Shown: in pieces, positions 62,101 through 64,000 of the stretch | Position numbering within the stretch: position 1 is the first letter of the stretch | Layout: the number at the start of each line of letters is the position of its first letter | Origin: Nitratidesulfovibrio sp. SRB-5 | GTDB taxonomy: Bacteria; Desulfobacterota; Desulfovibrionia; Desulfovibrionales; Desulfovibrionaceae | Reading direction: 5' to 3' | Length of the DNA stretch: 64,000 nt | Assembly (NCBI RefSeq): GCF_019931275.1 | Contig: NZ_JAIOTY010000002.1 | Location: 310,001 to 374,000 of the forward strand | Notes under the pieces: generated by a model | What the model saw: only the letters and a program-made list of their open reading frames with translations | Databases searched by the model: none | Told to the model about the DNA's origin: nothing | Program-made: the position numbers and the translations under genes

Positions 62101-64000
62101 ATGGCGAGGAAGATACCCGGCATCTACGTGCCGATCCGTCTGACGTACGAGCAGTTAAAGACGGACCTGGACCGTGCGAAGGCCCTTGCGCGCGAGCAGG
62201 GACAGGCCATGTCGGACGCCATCAACGGGGCACTGTCTCCGCGCACGATGTCGAGCGGCCTGACAAGGCTGACCTCCGACCTTGCCACTGCGGGGCGCGC
62301 GGCAACGGCCTCTCGTGGGGCGTTCAAGGGCTTGGTGGACGAGTTCGGGGAAATAGCCAGCGCCGCCGGGGTCAGTCGTTCGCGTATGGATGAACTGGCC
62401 GCCTCCATGGTGCGCCAGTCCGCCTCGCAGGCTGCCGAGCGTGCCTTCGTCAATATCCAGCGCAGCACGGGGGCGAGTTCGCTGCAAATGGCCCGCCTGC
62501 GCTTTGAACTGGGCGACACGAGCGGGGCGTTGCGCATGGCGGGCACTGCGGCCATGGCCTTTGCCCCGCACGTGGCGGCGGTAGGCCTGGCGGCGGGTGC
62601 CGCAGCCATGGCCACCTTCAGGGCTGCCATGGAGGTGGAGAAGCTGAACCGGGCCTACACCACCATTTACGGCTCCACGACAGCCGCCCGCCAGCAACTC
62701 CAGTTCATCTACGACACCACCCAGCGCCTCGGGCTTGAGTTCCGCTCCACTGCCGAGTCGGCCAAAACCTTCTTCGCGTCGGGCAAGGGCACCGCCCTTG
62801 AGGCCGACATGAACTCCATCTTCACGGCAGTGTCCGAGGCAGGGGCCGCGCTGTCCCTGTCGCAGGCGGACATGCAGGGCATTTACCTCGCCATCGGGCA
62901 GATGATCTCGAAGGGCAAGGTGCAGGCCGAAGAGTTGCGGGGCCAACTTGGTGAACGGCTGCCCGGCGCGTTCCGTCTCGCGGCACAGGCCATGGGCTTG
63001 ACCACCGCCGAGCTCGACAAGCTGCTGGAGCAGGGTCGGGTGACTGCCGACGATCTGCTGCCGAAGCTCGCCCGCGTGCTGCGGACCGAATATACCGGCG
63101 GGGCTTCCGAGGCGCAGAAGGCGACCAGCGGGCTCTCCACCGAGTGGGAGCGGTTCAAGGCCAGCGCCAGCCAGACCGGCGCCATGGTGGCCGGGATCAA
63201 CGCTGTGAAAGATGCCTTGAAGGGGGCGTCCGACGCGATGGAGGCTCACGCCCAACGGGCGGCCACTATCGCGGCCATGGAGAAAGCGGGCATCACCAAG
63301 CGCGTCAGCTACGACCCCATGACCGGGGATCGAACGGAGGGCTACGCGCAGGAGCAGATCGACGCCTATCTGGCTCGAATCGCCGCCGGGAACCGGCAGC
63401 GCGACGGGGCCTTTGCCGACCAGACGAACGCCGCCGAAGCGCTCGATGCCGCCTTGGGCAAGGCACGGCAGGCTGCCAACGCCTTTCTCAAGGACACGGA
63501 CGCTGCGAAAATCCAGAAGATCAATGATTCCTACAACGAGACCGAGACCGCCATCACCCGTGTCATCGAACGTCTCCGTGATGCGGGGGAAAGCACGGAC
63601 TATTGGGAGGGCAAGCTCACCGAGGCCGCCAAGGAGCGCGACCGGCAGCTTTCCTCCGTGGGCAAGAACGAGGCTGCGGCGGCGGGGCGCGCGGCTGCTG
63701 CGTTGCGCGAGGTCAACGAGGCGCTGGCAGGCATCACCGGCGATGAGGCCCAGGCCGCGCAGCTTCGGTTCAGCAAGAATTTCGAGAAGTGGAAGAAGGA
63801 CATCGGCTCGGTCACGCCGGAGATGGAACGCCTCAAGGCTGCGGCAGAGGAAGCGTTCGCCAAGGGCTTTGCCACGATTCAGGAGTACCGCAGCGCCCGC
63901 AAGGCGTTCCTTGACCAAGGGCGTGACCGGGAGACCGAGCTTTCGTTCTTGCGCAACGAGGTGGCGGTTCAGGCCGGGGGCAACCTCGACAAGTCCGAGA
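62101..64000 (+). CDS. Tail tape measure protein (5' part, continues beyond window)
   Basis: Starts MARKIPGIYVPIRLTYEQLK after GAGG, and stays open for the 633 codons in view. The tape-measure N-terminal domain is clear: FIYDTTQRLGLEFRSTAESA and KVQAEELRGQLGERLPGAFR. Helical throughout with a hydrophobic stretch at about 150-170. It sets tail length. It is cut off from the tail chaperone by the reversed 3.3-kb cargo block. Confidence 0.92.
   Translation, partial: MARKIPGIYVPIRLTYEQLKTDLDRAKALAREQGQAMSDAINGALSPRTMSSGLTRLTSDLATAGRAATASRGAFKGLVDEFGEIASAAGVSRSRMDELAASMVRQSASQAAERAFVNIQRSTGASSLQMARLRFELGDTSGALRMAGTAAMAFAPHVAAVGLAAGAAAMATFRAAMEVEKLNRAYTTIYGSTTAARQQLQFIYDTTQRLGLEFRSTAESAKTFFASGKGTALEADMNSIFTAVSEAGAALSLSQADMQGIYLAIGQMISKGKVQAEELRGQLGERLPGAFRLAAQAMGLTTAELDKLLEQGRVTADDLLPKLARVLRTEYTGGASEAQKATSGLSTEWERFKASASQTGAMVAGINAVKDALKGASDAMEAHAQRAATIAAMEKAGITKRVSYDPMTGDRTEGYAQEQIDAYLARIAAGNRQRDGAFADQTNAAEALDAALGKARQAANAFLKDTDAAKIQKINDSYNETETAITRVIERLRDAGESTDYWEGKLTEAAKERDRQLSSVGKNEAAAAGRAAAALREVNEALAGITGDEAQAAQLRFSKNFEKWKKDIGSVTPEMERLKAAAEEAFAKGFATIQEYRSARKAFLDQGRDRETELSFLRNEVAVQAGGNLDKSE

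Larger units (their letters stand above)
30841..64000. mobile_element. Lambdoid HK97-type siphovirus prophage integrated at tRNA-Val (right end beyond window)
   Basis: Runs from the integrase at the 3' end of tRNA-Val through an early operon, immunity region, replication, cargo, lysis, packaging, head and tail genes, up to an unfinished tape measure gene at the window edge. attL should overlap the 3' part of the tRNA; attR is not in view. All structural modules seen are intact, so it may be inducible. AT-rich islands at 36690-40180, 46800-48020 and 58830-59990 stand out from the GC-rich phage backbone. Confidence 0.93.

Overview
The window is a GC-rich bacterial chromosome with a long tRNA-integrated prophage. 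The core genes point to a sulfate reducer of the Desulfovibrio vulgaris / Nitratidesulfovibrio group. The evidence is an octaheme c-type cytochrome operon, a hemerythrin-tailed chemoreceptor like DcrH, a fused PFKFB-like 6-phosphofructo-2-kinase/phosphatase and many cysteine-rich PAS sensors. The species assignment is inference from gene content and was not searched.

Host part (1-30840). From the left: a CidA/LrgA-type membrane gene divergent from a LysR regulator; glmS; malQ; a GNAT acetyltransferase; sppA overlapping rpsA (ribosomal protein S1, six S1 repeats); rimO; a PAS histidine kinase; rdgB; dcrH; a small membrane protein; and the PFKFB-like gene. Next comes a three-gene operon (TAT-exported 4Fe-4S/membrane fusion, octaheme cytochrome, cytochrome b) divergent from a sigma-54 activator. 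The host part ends with a polysaccharide-export (OPX) locus, a GAF-domain protein and tRNA-Val(TAC). Convergent gene ends are closed by strong bidirectional hairpins. Several gaps hold short tandem repeats with different 9-16 bp units.

Prophage (about 30841 to beyond 64000). A tyrosine integrase sits against the 3' end of tRNA-Val, and the rest is lambda-like. A leftward early operon (DUF1351, a recombination-associated protein, small proteins) starts at a recognisable promoter/operator (OL) near 36700. The immunity region between OL and OR holds an S24 repressor, co-directional with an OLD-type ATPase-TOPRIM nuclease. A convergent D12-class adenine methylase meets that nuclease gene in overlapping stop codons. 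This occupies the position of rexAB in phage lambda. Rightward genes are cro-like, CII-like, a replication protein, a DUF1064 nuclease, a HigBA toxin-antitoxin pair, two AT-rich secreted/membrane cargo genes, a lysis cassette (endolysin, Rz/Rz1, holin) and an HNH nuclease. A complete HK97-type packaging/head module and a siphovirus tail module follow, with a canonical -1 frameshift in the tail assembly chaperone.

Between the tail chaperone and the tape measure gene lies a reversed cargo block: an Abi_2 abortive-infection protein, a BRO-N antirepressor and a HIRAN-domain protein. The two best candidates for new biology are the methylase/OLD-nuclease pair in the immunity region and this Abi/HIRAN block. 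Both look like prophage-carried anti-phage functions. That role is inferred from domains and position, not shown.
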